Shown here in pieces: positions 7,401 through 14,196 of a stretch of 27,284 nucleotides of DNA (the stretch's first letter is position 1; the number at the start of each line of letters is the position of its first letter). The stretch is from a virus, in IMG/VR virus record IMGVR_UViG_3300025120_000434, positions 1 through 27,284 of that record, one strand, 5' to 3'. The notes under the pieces are model-generated. The model did not search any database. It worked only from the letters and a program-made list of their open reading frames with translations, and had not been told where the DNA came from. The translations under genes were made by a program, and so were the position numbers.

Positions 7401-8119
7401 GATTAACAGTAGGTTTAGGTATACAATTTAGTTCAGGGGGTACAACAGGAGGATGTCCAACATTTAGTAGTAGTCAATGTTACGAGATTACAGCAGTTAA
7501 TATAGGATACCACAACTGTCAAGCAGTATTCCATGCAGTAAGTAGTAACTGTGGAGGATTATCTGGGTGTGCTACTCCTACTCCAACACCGACACCGGGT
7601 CCTACGCCTACACCAACACCGACTCCAACTCCGACTCCAACTCCGAGTATAATATATAAGAGGTATTTAGATTGTACTGATCCAACTAATATATTAGACG
7701 TAAGTGGTCCATTTGGTGCAACATTCCCTAACGTACTTAAAGATGGAGCAGTATGTTATGAATTTAATTCTAACGCAGGTAGTGGTGTTGATGGTTCATA
7801 TACTTTATATACAGGGTTTGCTACTTGTGTTGCTTGTGCTGGTCCAACACCAACTCCTACACCGACTCCTACTCCTACACCAGTACCATGTAATGCTGTT
7901 AATTTACGTTTAGAAGGAACATTAGTAGATCCTGTCGATTGTTCATCTAGTGGTACATTCTATATTAATACAGCTAACTTCTCAACAGCAACAGACTTAC
8001 ACAGAGTAAGTGATTGTACAAGACAAGCATTACCAGGTTACTACTACGAATCTAATTTTTATAGATACTGGGACCCAACATCAGGATTTGGAGCAAGTGG
8101 AACTGTAACATGTATATAA
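4415..8119 (+). CDS. Large tail hub/adhesin with five Pro-Thr linkers, 1234 aa
   Basis: Residues 1 to about 730 form a beta-rich tail protein (start MDVILRVVYDGTTYDLDINQ) that probably sits at the tail tip. From residue 735 it becomes beads on a string: five Pro-Thr dipeptide linkers (about 42, 17, 13, 24 and 13 residues) alternate with five small domains of 60-100 residues. The domains carry paired cysteines (for example GCP, CPCP, CVAC, CSS). The second and last share a motif with an aromatic-rich strand and a GYY/WYS element. Similar PT-linked arrays occur in marine phage tail proteins. They probably project receptor-binding domains from the tail tip and may be disulfide-stabilised. TAATG coupling upstream and the tape measure downstream support a tail role. 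Confidence 0.65.
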   Translation: MDVILRVVYDGTTYDLDINQDIPLRVDISKVDNSKIGAVYGVGSQTFDLPGSKENNKFFKHAYNVGADDVPAFYNTIDAYVIYLGETLLEGELQLNEIITDESGYITYKVQIYDTSVQFNTAINGLDIKDADWSAYDHTLTANNITGSWINQGPLAAPYSSSIFYPIVDYGFDNPDQANIIYPRVQFENISSSVTPLNFAQFLPAIRLKDTLDVIFDQVGFTYTGSFQHTEGFDELYILPKPKDELGVGAGTLNTFNANKTFLQTVTSPQTGTPNTFATVAFQNEVSDPGGNYSTPTYTVPETGQYSFSSTVHYVRDYGSDTVVREGLKIKKNGLVVANTFFEADRNDPLTGSLGVSYTNQSLTATDTIEVQFTLDYISGTDTINDDYIIFGSDNGFNTFFSSDLAPTTFINASVDMSQQWEPLTKTLDVLKGIIDLFNLVIIPVDGSKTELEIHTFDDWFTSGTKVDWTSKWNEAVRKSITHPVIEQPKKLLFQNVEDEDRISKLALDSDPNYQYGTLEVIAGNTVSQGEEEVGSYFGPTVLASQTESGSANLIFDQGNDFFFPHLYKFENSEQEAYKFKPRVGYRVGNSLPGTIYIGSAVANIPVTGDYYTLANVQDLNVTSTTKNLHFNTTYTSYIPQGYNISSSLSQFDSNWKTYIDSLYWEDGRKVTLDVKFEQNEYRDIKLNDIIFIKDTQYRINKIKGFNLTDDDIATVELLKLYPAYVNVQTPAVVPPTPTPTPGPTPTPTATPTPTPTPTPSPTPTPTPTPTPTPTPVYYSLLRCTDSATGFRTGQETSAIALSVNDRVQDASLVNYRVLGTTTTGTSVGNVTDTGLTGCPAVPTPTPTPTPTPTPTPTPLPYRVIYLGPGVSSADACDGCPGPTNTTAYISPSKTIATLSTADSIYSNTSLTTNYNGGLKWYSLSNTLGLISGSRTALINASTAPTSNIDALQSCPCPTPTPTPTPTPTPGTQEISVVACGTASPTYHVEVSGATGLTVGLGIQFSSGGTTGGCPTFSSSQCYEITAVNIGYHNCQAVFHAVSSNCGGLSGCATPTPTPTPGPTPTPTPTPTPTPTPSIIYKRYLDCTDPTNILDVSGPFGATFPNVLKDGAVCYEFNSNAGSGVDGSYTLYTGFATCVACAGPTPTPTPTPTPTPVPCNAVNLRLEGTLVDPVDCSSSGTFYINTANFSTATDLHRVSDCTRQALPGYYYESNFYRYWDPTSGFGASGTVTCI
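6617..7882 (+). repeat. Five Pro-Thr coding tandem-repeat tracts
   Basis: Tracts of CCN-ACN hexamers at 6617-6742, 6941-6991, 7286-7324, 7574-7645 and 7844-7882. Each encodes a Pro-Thr linker between small domains. Third positions vary, so this is selected protein repetition rather than a fresh simple repeat, but the tracts are prone to recombination and to assembly collapse. Confidence 0.85.
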
Positions 8120-8131
8120 CATATAAACTAG

Positions 8132-8146
8132 AAACTATTTAATAGT
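8132..8146 (+). promoter_or_regulatory. Start-proximal AACTATTTAATA element, copy 2
   Basis: AAACTATTTAATAGT sits directly before the tape-measure ATG. It is nearly identical to the elements before 9694 and 18824. It could serve translation initiation without Shine-Dalgarno pairing, or be a late promoter box. Confidence 0.45.
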
Positions 8147-9679
8147 ATGGCAACTAAGACATATAATATCGACATTAACGTTCAAAGTAAGACTTTAGGT
8201 CAACTAGAGACTCAGTTGGCTGAGGTTAATGAAGAACTAAAACAGGTTGATAGAAATAGTGAAGCTTTTAAAAACTTAACCACACAAGCTCAAGCTCTTA
8301 ATAAAGAAATAAATAAAACCAATAAAGAAATTGAAGGTTTTACTATGGAGAAGAAAATAGATGCTGCTAATGGAGCTGCTATGGCATTCTCAGGTACTTT
8401 AAATACTGTAGTAGGTAGTTTAGGTTTATTGGGTATAGAATCAGAGAAGTTTGGGGAGTTTGAAAAGAAAGCTGCATCAGCTATTGCTGCTGGTATAGGT
8501 ATTAAAGATATGACTGAAGGTCTGTCTAAAGTAGGTCCAGCATTTGCTTCAGCAGGTAAGGCTGCAGTTGCATTTGGTAGAACAACTAAAGGAGCATTAA
8601 TTGCAACCGGAGTAGGTGCATTTGTGGTATTAGTAGGGGTATTAGTAGCAAATTGGGATAACGTTACCAAAGCCATAAAGAAGTTTGGGGAATCCGTACC
8701 ATTAGTAGGTAAAGCTTTAACATTCCTTACCGATGCATTTAATAAAGTAAAAGAATCTTTAAGAGGAGTTACAGATGCTTTAGGTATAACAATGACTGAA
8801 GAAGAGTTATTCCAACAGAGTCAACAAGAGTCTTTAGAGCAAGACATAAGAATAGCTAATGAAAAGCTTGCAATAAGAACTGCTGAAAAAGCAGATATAA
8901 GGGAATTATACAATCTTAAGAAAAGTATTTTAGAACAAGAGATAGCTCTTTTACAAATGCAAGAAGATAAAGAAGAAGAGTTTCTTGCAAAACGTACAGA
9001 GTTAAGAGTATTAGAAGCAGCAGAAAGAACTAGATTACATGAAGAAGAAATGCTTAGAAGGCAAGAAGAAATGGCTTCTATGGATGAGATTAGTAGTATT
9101 ACAGCTCAAAAGGCTACTTCAGAAGTTGAGATTACTTCAATGGCAGCTACTGACATTAACAATATACTTGCTAATAAGTTAGCTAAAGATAAAGCAACAT
9201 CAGATGCATCGGTAGCTATATCAGATGCTGAACAAGAAGAGAAGAGAAAGAATCTTATGCTTACCGGTATTGCATTAGAGACGTTAAGTAATATAGCAGG
9301 TCAAGAAACACAAGCAGGTAAAGCATTAGCATCAGCAGGAGCATTAATAAATACTTATTTAGCAGCTTCAGATGCATTAAAGTCAGTACCGTTTCCATTT
9401 AACTTTGTAGCTGCAGCAGCAGTTGTAGCAAATGGTTTAGCCACTGTTAAAAGAATTAACGAAACAGAAGTACCAGGAGAGAGCGGAGGAGGTATGGCGT
9501 CGGCATCACCTACTTCTTTCGTTGCTCCTAATACACAAGACTTACAAGCAGCTCAATCTGTAGCACCTAATATAGCTCCAGCAACACCAATGGTACAGGC
9601 TTATGTGGTAGCAGGAGATACTAGATCAGCTGATGAAGCAGAGGCTAAAATACAAACTAGGAGAACCTTTGGGTCCTAA
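8147..9679 (+). CDS. Tape measure protein (short tail), 510 aa
   Basis: The N-terminal 70 residues are coiled coil (LGQLETQLAEVNEELKQV). A Gly/Ala-rich region and a hydrophobic segment (GALIATGVGAFVVLVGVLVA, about residues 148-167) end in NWD, the layout of phage tape measures. A second long charged coiled coil spans roughly 215-330, then a hydrophobic Ala-rich stretch and a low-complexity Ala/Pro/Gln tail. Tape measures occupy the tail tube, set its length and help DNA entry. At 510 residues it predicts a short tail, of the order of 75 nm by the usual 1.5 angstrom per residue rule. It lies downstream of the tail-tip genes, which is unusual. Start chosen at the ATG after the AACTATTTAATA element. 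Confidence 0.72.
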   Translation: MATKTYNIDINVQSKTLGQLETQLAEVNEELKQVDRNSEAFKNLTTQAQALNKEINKTNKEIEGFTMEKKIDAANGAAMAFSGTLNTVVGSLGLLGIESEKFGEFEKKAASAIAAGIGIKDMTEGLSKVGPAFASAGKAAVAFGRTTKGALIATGVGAFVVLVGVLVANWDNVTKAIKKFGESVPLVGKALTFLTDAFNKVKESLRGVTDALGITMTEEELFQQSQQESLEQDIRIANEKLAIRTAEKADIRELYNLKKSILEQEIALLQMQEDKEEEFLAKRTELRVLEAAERTRLHEEEMLRRQEEMASMDEISSITAQKATSEVEITSMAATDINNILANKLAKDKATSDASVAISDAEQEEKRKNLMLTGIALETLSNIAGQETQAGKALASAGALINTYLAASDALKSVPFPFNFVAAAAVVANGLATVKRINETEVPGESGGGMASASPTSFVAPNTQDLQAAQSVAPNIAPATPMVQAYVVAGDTRSADEAEAKIQTRRTFGS

Positions 9680-9693
9680 AACTATTTAATAAT
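9680..9693 (+). promoter_or_regulatory. Start-proximal AACTATTTAATA element, copy 3
   Basis: AACTATTTAATAAT directly before the protease ATG. Upstream GAACCTTT (9663-9670) also occurs at nearly the same distance before copy 4, though both lie in coding sequence and may be chance. Confidence 0.45.
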
Positions 9694-11022
9694 ATGAAAA
9701 TTGTAGAATTACTTATAGACGAATTAGATAAATTATCAGGTTTTGATGCTGTAGCGTTAGTAGAACAACCAGCTATTGAATCAGATTTTTATGCATTTAA
9801 AAACCAAGACTTAGAAGACATAATTACTTTTGAGTTAATTAAACAGGCAATGTCAGAAAACTTTGAAGGGTTTGACAACCATCCAACAGAGTCTTATTCT
9901 AACCATGATTTACACTTTGACGTCTCTGTTATTAAAACAGATGAAGGTAATAAGTATATTATGAATGGAGAGTTAACACCAGATTTACATTTAGTTACCG
10001 GTAATACCTACTGTTTCGATCAAAGTAATCCTACTAACGACACACACAATATAAGAATCAGTCTTACTAAAGACGGTACTTGGGGTGGAGGAAAAGAATT
10101 TAATAAGGGTGTAGCTGTAATGGGTGATAAGTTATACTTACAAATAACTGACTCTACTCCAAAAGAATTGTACTACTACTGTGTTAATCATGCAGGTATG
10201 GCTAATGATGCAAGAATATATGTAGATACAGAACAAAGAGAAAACTTTGCAAGCTATACAGACTATCCTCAAGGAGCTACAAACAATGCTAAAAGAGCAT
10301 TAAAGTATGCAGAAAAAGAAGGATGGGGATCTTGTGGTACACCAGTAGGTAAAGCTAGAGCTAATCAATTAGCAAAAAGAGAGCCAATATCAGAAGATAC
10401 TATTTCAAGAATGGCATCATTTGAAAGACACAGAAGAAATTCAGATACTCCTTATGGTGAAGGGTGTGGTAAATTAATGTGGGATGCATGGGGTGGAGAT
10501 TCAGGCATAGCATGGGCTCAGAGAAAGTTAAAACAAATTCGTAAAGAAGAACAGTCAAAGCAAAATATCTTTCAGGAGAGCTTCTCTATTACAGGTAAAA
10601 ACGATGCATATAAGTTTGCTTTAGATACAGATGAAATGAGAGTTACAGGTGCATTAATGGTACCAGACAAGCTTATAAAAAGATACGATCAAGAAGGTAA
10701 TGAATACTTTGTTTATTTTTCTAAAAATACAATTAAGCAGATAGCTGATAAGATGATGAAGAATAAATTACTTGATAAAATGAATTTAGAACACGATCCA
10801 AATCAACCGGTAGAAGGGTTTATGACCGAAACGTGGATTGTTGAAGATAGTATGAAAGATAAATCTAGATCTTATGGTTTTGATTTCCCAGAAGGAACAT
10901 GGGTTGGTACTTACCAAATAGAGAATGAAGACATATGGGAGTTAGTAAAAAATAAAACAGTAAAAGGTTTCAGTATTGAAGGTTTCTTTTCTGATAAACT
11001 AATACAAGCTAAAAAAGCTTAA
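9694..11022 (+). CDS. XkdF-type prohead protease with inserted cupredoxin-like and second modules, 442 aa
   Basis: The N-terminus (residues 1-35, ELLIDELDKLSGFDAVALVE, then QPAIESDF) and C-terminus (about 300-442) match XkdF-like phage prohead serine proteases. Candidate catalytic residues are His367 in NLEHD and Ser427 in GFSIEG. This enzyme would cut scaffold and capsid N-termini during head maturation. Two modules interrupt it. Residues ~90-178 look like a cupredoxin: His118, then Cys163, His166 and Met169 in YYYCVNHAGM, the ligand set and C-x2-H-x2-M spacing of amicyanin-type copper sites. Residues ~190-283 form a Cys/Trp-rich module (KRALKYAEKEGWGSCGTPVG, then EGCGKLMWDAWGG) that I recognise from other phage proteins but whose function I do not know. 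A TAA at 11020-11022 ends it. Confidence 0.75.
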   Translation: MKIVELLIDELDKLSGFDAVALVEQPAIESDFYAFKNQDLEDIITFELIKQAMSENFEGFDNHPTESYSNHDLHFDVSVIKTDEGNKYIMNGELTPDLHLVTGNTYCFDQSNPTNDTHNIRISLTKDGTWGGGKEFNKGVAVMGDKLYLQITDSTPKELYYYCVNHAGMANDARIYVDTEQRENFASYTDYPQGATNNAKRALKYAEKEGWGSCGTPVGKARANQLAKREPISEDTISRMASFERHRRNSDTPYGEGCGKLMWDAWGGDSGIAWAQRKLKQIRKEEQSKQNIFQESFSITGKNDAYKFALDTDEMRVTGALMVPDKLIKRYDQEGNEYFVYFSKNTIKQIADKMMKNKLLDKMNLEHDPNQPVEGFMTETWIVEDSMKDKSRSYGFDFPEGTWVGTYQIENEDIWELVKNKTVKGFSIEGFFSDKLIQAKKA

Positions 11023-11037
11023 TATATATATATATAT
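11022..11037 (+). repeat. AT dinucleotide tract
   Basis: Eight AT units bridging the protease stop and the ATG of the small membrane gene (the final AT is part of that ATG). The tract is unpaired and AU-rich in RNA, which would favour ribosome loading without a Shine-Dalgarno sequence. Confidence 0.7.
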
Positions 11038-11212
11038 GAACCCATATACAACTTCTGAGTATGAACTAGCAGGATTCTTTTCCTCTGGTTTAATAGGATT
11101 TTTACACTTTCAAGACTTAATAATGGCAATACTTTTAGGTTTCTTCGGAGCTTTAGGAGCATGGTGCTTCCAACGTATTGTAAATAAAATAAAAAAGGGC
11201 AAAGACCAATAA
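11036..11212 (+). CDS. Small membrane protein, holin candidate, 58 aa
   Basis: The ATG at 11036 follows the protease with only an AT tract between. The 58-residue product has a short polar N-terminus, two hydrophobic stretches (about 12-23 and 28-46, the second ILLGFFGALGAWCF) and a basic tail (RIVNKIKKGKDQ). Size, one or two membrane helices and a positive C-terminus match small phage holins, but no endolysin is seen nearby. The stop codon lies inside the stem of the hairpin at 11195-11251. The gene ends the rightward tail module and faces the leftward endonuclease island. Confidence 0.55.
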   Translation: MNPYTTSEYELAGFFSSGLIGFLHFQDLIMAILLGFFGALGAWCFQRIVNKIKKGKDQ

Positions 11213-11251
11213 AACCTTTTCGTCCGTAACAGTGTCTTTACCCCTTCTTTT
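11195..11251. terminator. Candidate bidirectional terminator between convergent genes
   Basis: AAGGGCAAAGAC (11195-11206) pairs with GTCTTTACCCCTT (11234-11246) with one bulge or mismatch, around a ~27-base loop. A-rich sequence on the left and a short T run on the right are suitable for both strands. The long loop makes it weaker than a typical intrinsic terminator. Confidence 0.45.
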
Positions 11252-11282
11252 AAAAGTACATATAACTATGTGAACAGCATAA

Positions 11283-11777
11283 CTAGTTAGTACTTTTTTT
11301 GCTAGAGTGTATAAATCTAGTTGTATGTATTTGGTTTAGCATAGGATTAAGTCTTTTAATCCATTTTTTTTCTGCATCTAACCTATCTCTTTTATCGTTT
11401 TGTTCCTCTAAAACGAACCAAGTTATTATTTTAGCTCCTTTATGTCCAACATTACCTGGTTGTTGACCTCTATGCTGTAAAACTCTGGAGGTAATCTTAT
11501 CTGAAGCACCTACATATAATCCTTTAGTGGTAATAAGTAAGTAAACTCCTTTTTTTTGTCTCTTCCAATAATCTTTCTGAGCTTTATAAGCAGCTACATT
11601 CCATCTTTTAGGGTTATCTTTTCTCCATTTAGCTGAGGTATGTTTAGTCATCTTGTTATAGTGACATTTTCTACAGTAGGTATAAGTATACTTTTTTAAA
11701 GTTCTTTTGTTTATAATTGTATAAAAGTCTTCAATTGGTAACTCTTTACTACACTTAGTACATTCTCTAGTATTCAT
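11283..11777 (-). CDS. GIY-YIG homing-type endonuclease with zinc-finger N-terminus, 164 aa
   Basis: The N-terminal region has a four-cysteine zinc-binding pattern (Cys6-x2-Cys9 and Cys35-x2-Cys38), common in phage free-standing endonucleases. The C-terminal half is a GIY-YIG nuclease: GVYLL (77-81) for GIY, LYVG (87-90) for YIG, Arg98, Glu136 in DAEKKW and Asn144/Asn148 in LNPMLNQ. It would nick or cut DNA and promote its own spread into related phages lacking it. It lies opposite to the structural genes as an island between the protease and the glycosyltransferases and overlaps its upstream partner by 11 nt. Confidence 0.75.
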   Translation of the reverse strand: MNTRECTKCSKELPIEDFYTIINKRTLKKYTYTYCRKCHYNKMTKHTSAKWRKDNPKRWNVAAYKAQKDYWKRQKKGVYLLITTKGLYVGASDKITSRVLQHRGQQPGNVGHKGAKIITWFVLEEQNDKRDRLDAEKKWIKRLNPMLNQIHTTRFIHSSKKSTN

Positions 11778-12081
11778 CTGGACTGAGATTATGATCGTTT
11801 GCTATCTTAACAACGATGTCGTATTGACCTATTGTTAACGTATCATAACCATTGTTCAGTAAGTTTTCTAAGAAAGAAGTATTACTATTATTAGCTTTCT
11901 GTAATTGTATAAGCTTACTAATTAACTTACTATCTTTATCAACTAATTTTACTTCTTTATTTGTATTAACTACTTCTTTAGTACTATCTAAACTATCTTT
12001 TAACTGTTTAATTATACCTTCTATAGTAGTTAACTTGTTAAGTATTGTTTCTTTGTTCATATTATTCTTTTTGGTTAACAT
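11767..12081 (-). CDS. Hypothetical protein cotranscribed with the endonuclease, 104 aa
   Basis: A leftward protein with an N-terminal coiled coil (ILNKLTTIEGIIKQLKDSL). Its C-terminal part (FLENLLNNGYDTLTIGQYDIVVKIA) resembles a short helical module seen at the ends of various phage DNA-metabolism proteins. Its end overlaps the endonuclease start by 11 nt, suggesting coupling. Two starts are possible: ATG 12081, or ATG 12060 (MNKETIL), which has an A-rich upstream context. The promoter at 12095-12126 fits either. Function unknown. Confidence 0.6.
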   Translation of the reverse strand: MLTKKNNMNKETILNKLTTIEGIIKQLKDSLDSTKEVVNTNKEVKLVDKDSKLISKLIQLQKANNSNTSFLENLLNNGYDTLTIGQYDIVVKIANDHNLSPDEY

Positions 12082-12094
12082 TTATTATATATTA

Positions 12095-12126
12095 ATAATA
12101 TAGCTAGAAAATACCAAACCGCCAAA
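12095..12126 (-). promoter_or_regulatory. Leftward promoter (TTTG-N20-TATATTAT)
   Basis: Reverse complement: TTTG (12126-12123), 20 bases, TATATTAT (12102-12095). It is identical in both boxes and spacing to the promoter at 1166-1197. It drives the hypothetical-endonuclease pair. Confidence 0.6.
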
Positions 12127-12201
12127 TAAAATATACCTTTTTACGAATAATGTACCAAACACATAGGTTTTAGTACGGATTCAATAAAAATATGTATATA
12201 G

Positions 12202-12232
12202 TTGATTCTTTGAGTAAAATTCCTTACCTTAT
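12202..12232 (+). promoter_or_regulatory. Rightward promoter (TTG-N20-TACCTTAT) with overlapping operator candidate
   Basis: TTG (12202-12204), 20 bases, TACCTTAT (12225-12232). A perfect inverted repeat TTACC-N5-GGTAA (12224-12238) overlaps the -7 box, so a repressor site is possible. It precedes the glycosyltransferase cassette. A TATAAT at 12245-12250 is an alternative -10. Confidence 0.5.
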
Positions 12233-12267
12233 TGGTAATAAGTGTATAATTATATATAAAGAAGAGT

Positions 12268-12378
12268 ATGAGTAGAGATAAAGAGGATAGAGAGTTAACT
12301 TGGAAAGAGTTTGAAGAAAGATTAGATATAGTCTTTGAAGAAATAAAAAACCTTATAGAGGATACCTATGGCAGATAA
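12268..12378 (+). CDS. Leader micro-protein of the glycosyltransferase cassette, 36 aa
   Basis: The ATG at 12268 opens a 36-codon frame encoding a highly charged helical peptide (starts MSRDKEDREL, middle WKEFEERLDIVFEEIKNLIE). It ends at TAA 12376-12378, overlapping the next gene's start by 11 nt. The overlap and the promoter just upstream suggest translation and coupling to the glycosyltransferase. No family is recognised. Confidence 0.5.
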   Translation: MSRDKEDRELTWKEFEERLDIVFEEIKNLIEDTYGR

Positions 12379-13627
12379 AATATTTATACAGATTCCATCA
12401 TACAGGGATCCTGAACTTATACCCACAATAGAAGATTGTTTAGAAAAAGCTAAATACCCAGAAAGATTAACTTTTGGTATTTGTTGGCAACACCATAAAG
12501 AAGACGAGTGGGATAACTTAGACAGGTATAAAGACAATCCAAACTTTACAATTATAGACATACCATGGGATGAAAGTAAAGGATTATGTTGGGCAAGAGC
12601 ATCTATTCAAAAACTATGGAAAGGTGAGAAGTATACTTTACAGCTTGACTCACATCATAGGTTCTTACAGGATTGGGATGTAGAGTTAATAGAAATGATG
12701 AAGTTAACAGGTTCAGAAAAACCTATAATAACTTCTTATGCTGGAATGTATGACCCTAAGAACAATGTAAAGTTAAATCAAGACCCATATAAGATGGTAG
12801 CTAAACGTTTTACAGCAGGAGGTACTATTTTATTTTTTCCAGAATCAATACCAAACCATACCTTATTAACTAAACCAATACCGGGTAGATTTGTAAGTGG
12901 TCACTTTTACTTTACTTTAGGTATACACTGTAAGGAATACAAATATGATCCAGACTTATATTTTGCTGGTGATGAAATAAGTCTATCTATTAGGTCTTTT
13001 ACTTTAGGTTATGATATATTTCATCCACATAAGACAGTGGTATGGCATGAATATACAAGAGAGGGTAGAGTTAAACATTGGGATGACCATATATCAGAAA
13101 AAGTAGAACAAATATGGACTGATAGAAACAATATTAGTCTTAAAAGGTTAAGACAAATGCTACAGGAAGAAGATAATGGAACAGATATTGGTGAGTATGG
13201 ATTAGGTAGTGTAAGAACTCATAGAGAGTATGAAAATTATGCTGGTATAGACTTTGCTAATAGAGTATTGCATGAAAGAACAATTAAAGGTGAGACACCT
13301 CCTATAACACATGACAACGATGTTGAATGGAGAACCGTTAAACCACAAGACTACACTTTAGAGGTAGATTGGACTGAACATTGGCCTAAATTAAAATCTC
13401 AGACGAGTTGTACTTGCAACTTTGATTTTATTTACTTAGGTATAGAAAATAAAAATAACCAACTCTTACATAGACAAGATTTAACTAAAGAAGACTTTTT
13501 GAATGGTATCAATACTAAAACTACTCTTAAGTTTACAGCATTTAGTGAACCTTATAAAGTAGTATTATGGCCTCACAAGAAAGATGGAGAATGGTTACAA
13601 CGTATAGACTTTGATTTACCAGCTTAG
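12368..13627 (+). CDS. GlcNAc-transferase-like glycosyltransferase (PF11397-type), 419 aa
   Basis: The N-terminus KIFIQIPSYRDPELIPTI (4-21) followed by RLTFGICWQ (33-41) is typical of the Glycosyltransferase (GlcNAc) family related to Skp1 GlcNAc-transferase. Asp94-Ser-His96 in LQLDSHHRF stands where these GT-A enzymes have a metal-binding DXD/DXH motif. FAGDEISLSIRSFTLGYDIF (about 198-217) is the conserved acceptor-side region, and WHEY follows. It would transfer a sugar, probably N-acetylglucosamine from UDP-GlcNAc, to a protein or glycan. The ~120-residue C-terminal part is not assigned. It lies first in a three-gene sugar-transfer cassette, so virion or host-surface glycosylation is likely; the acceptor is unknown. 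Confidence 0.72.
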   Translation: MADKIFIQIPSYRDPELIPTIEDCLEKAKYPERLTFGICWQHHKEDEWDNLDRYKDNPNFTIIDIPWDESKGLCWARASIQKLWKGEKYTLQLDSHHRFLQDWDVELIEMMKLTGSEKPIITSYAGMYDPKNNVKLNQDPYKMVAKRFTAGGTILFFPESIPNHTLLTKPIPGRFVSGHFYFTLGIHCKEYKYDPDLYFAGDEISLSIRSFTLGYDIFHPHKTVVWHEYTREGRVKHWDDHISEKVEQIWTDRNNISLKRLRQMLQEEDNGTDIGEYGLGSVRTHREYENYAGIDFANRVLHERTIKGETPPITHDNDVEWRTVKPQDYTLEVDWTEHWPKLKSQTSCTCNFDFIYLGIENKNNQLLHRQDLTKEDFLNGINTKTTLKFTAFSEPYKVVLWPHKKDGEWLQRIDFDLPA

Positions 13628-13629
13628 AA

Positions 13630-14196
13630 TTGAACTTAGGTGATCAAATAATAGCATTTGCAACAGGCAAGAGAGTATTTAACAAAGAACTTCAGAAGTT
13701 ATACAACTACAAATACGAGTTTGATGTTTCTTCTAGACCAACCATACAACCTATAAACTATAAGTACAAACCATCTATTTTTAAAGGTAAATACCTAACT
13801 TACCAGTTTGATAAAAGTTTTAAACAAAGAACCTGGTGTAAAGAACACATATTTGACAATAGACAACTACAAGCTATATACAAGTACTACGAATCTCAAG
13901 GTTATAAAATGGTGGACATAGGTAATAACAAGTATTCGTTAACAGAAACTGCTGATATTATAAACAGTTCAGAAGGACATATAGGTTTATGTAGTGGAAT
14001 GGGTTGGTTTTCTTTAGCTTGTGGTAAAAAACCTGTAGTATGGTACTCAACTAACACTAACTGTAAGTATTTAACAAGTTTTAAGCAGTGGTGGTTACAT
14101 AATAATGCTATCGTTAAGTATTTTGATGAAAATTTTAATATAACAAATTGTAATATAGCTATAGATGGAAAAAAGTACAATTATACTGGTAGGTAA
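13630..14196 (+). CDS. Putative GT-B-type glycosyltransferase, short form, 188 aa
   Basis: Starts at TTG 13630, two bases after the previous stop; an in-frame stop lies at 13612-13614 and no ATG lies between. The segment ADIINSSEGHIGLCSGMGWF, then SLACGKKPVVWYS (about 109-142), resembles the sugar-nucleotide-binding C-terminal half of heptosyltransferase- or fucosyltransferase-like GT-B enzymes. At 188 residues it is only about half the usual length, so it may be a reduced enzyme or depend on a partner. It overlaps the next gene by 32 nt. The catalytic role is inferred. Confidence 0.5.
   Translation: MNLGDQIIAFATGKRVFNKELQKLYNYKYEFDVSSRPTIQPINYKYKPSIFKGKYLTYQFDKSFKQRTWCKEHIFDNRQLQAIYKYYESQGYKMVDIGNNKYSLTETADIINSSEGHIGLCSGMGWFSLACGKKPVVWYSTNTNCKYLTSFKQWWLHNNAIVKYFDENFNITNCNIAIDGKKYNYTGR

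Noticed and set aside
6617-7882. Repeated tracts that could suggest a CRISPR array
   Set aside because: Repeats are CCN-ACN codons in one long open frame, and the intervals differ in length and encode domains; no palindromic repeat of constant length.
7704-7913. Overlapping frame within the hub gene, rich in Leu/His/Val
   Set aside because: Composition comes from the PT-linker repeat read in another frame; no independent support.
8290-8676. Reverse-strand frame opposite the tape measure
   Set aside because: Shadow of Ala/Gly-rich coding sequence, with no upstream signal.
11852-12103. Rightward frame opposite the 104-residue gene, apparently hydrophobic
   Set aside because: It is antisense to a gene with promoter and coupled downstream gene; Leu/Ser/Phe content is the complement of Lys/Asn/Glu codons.
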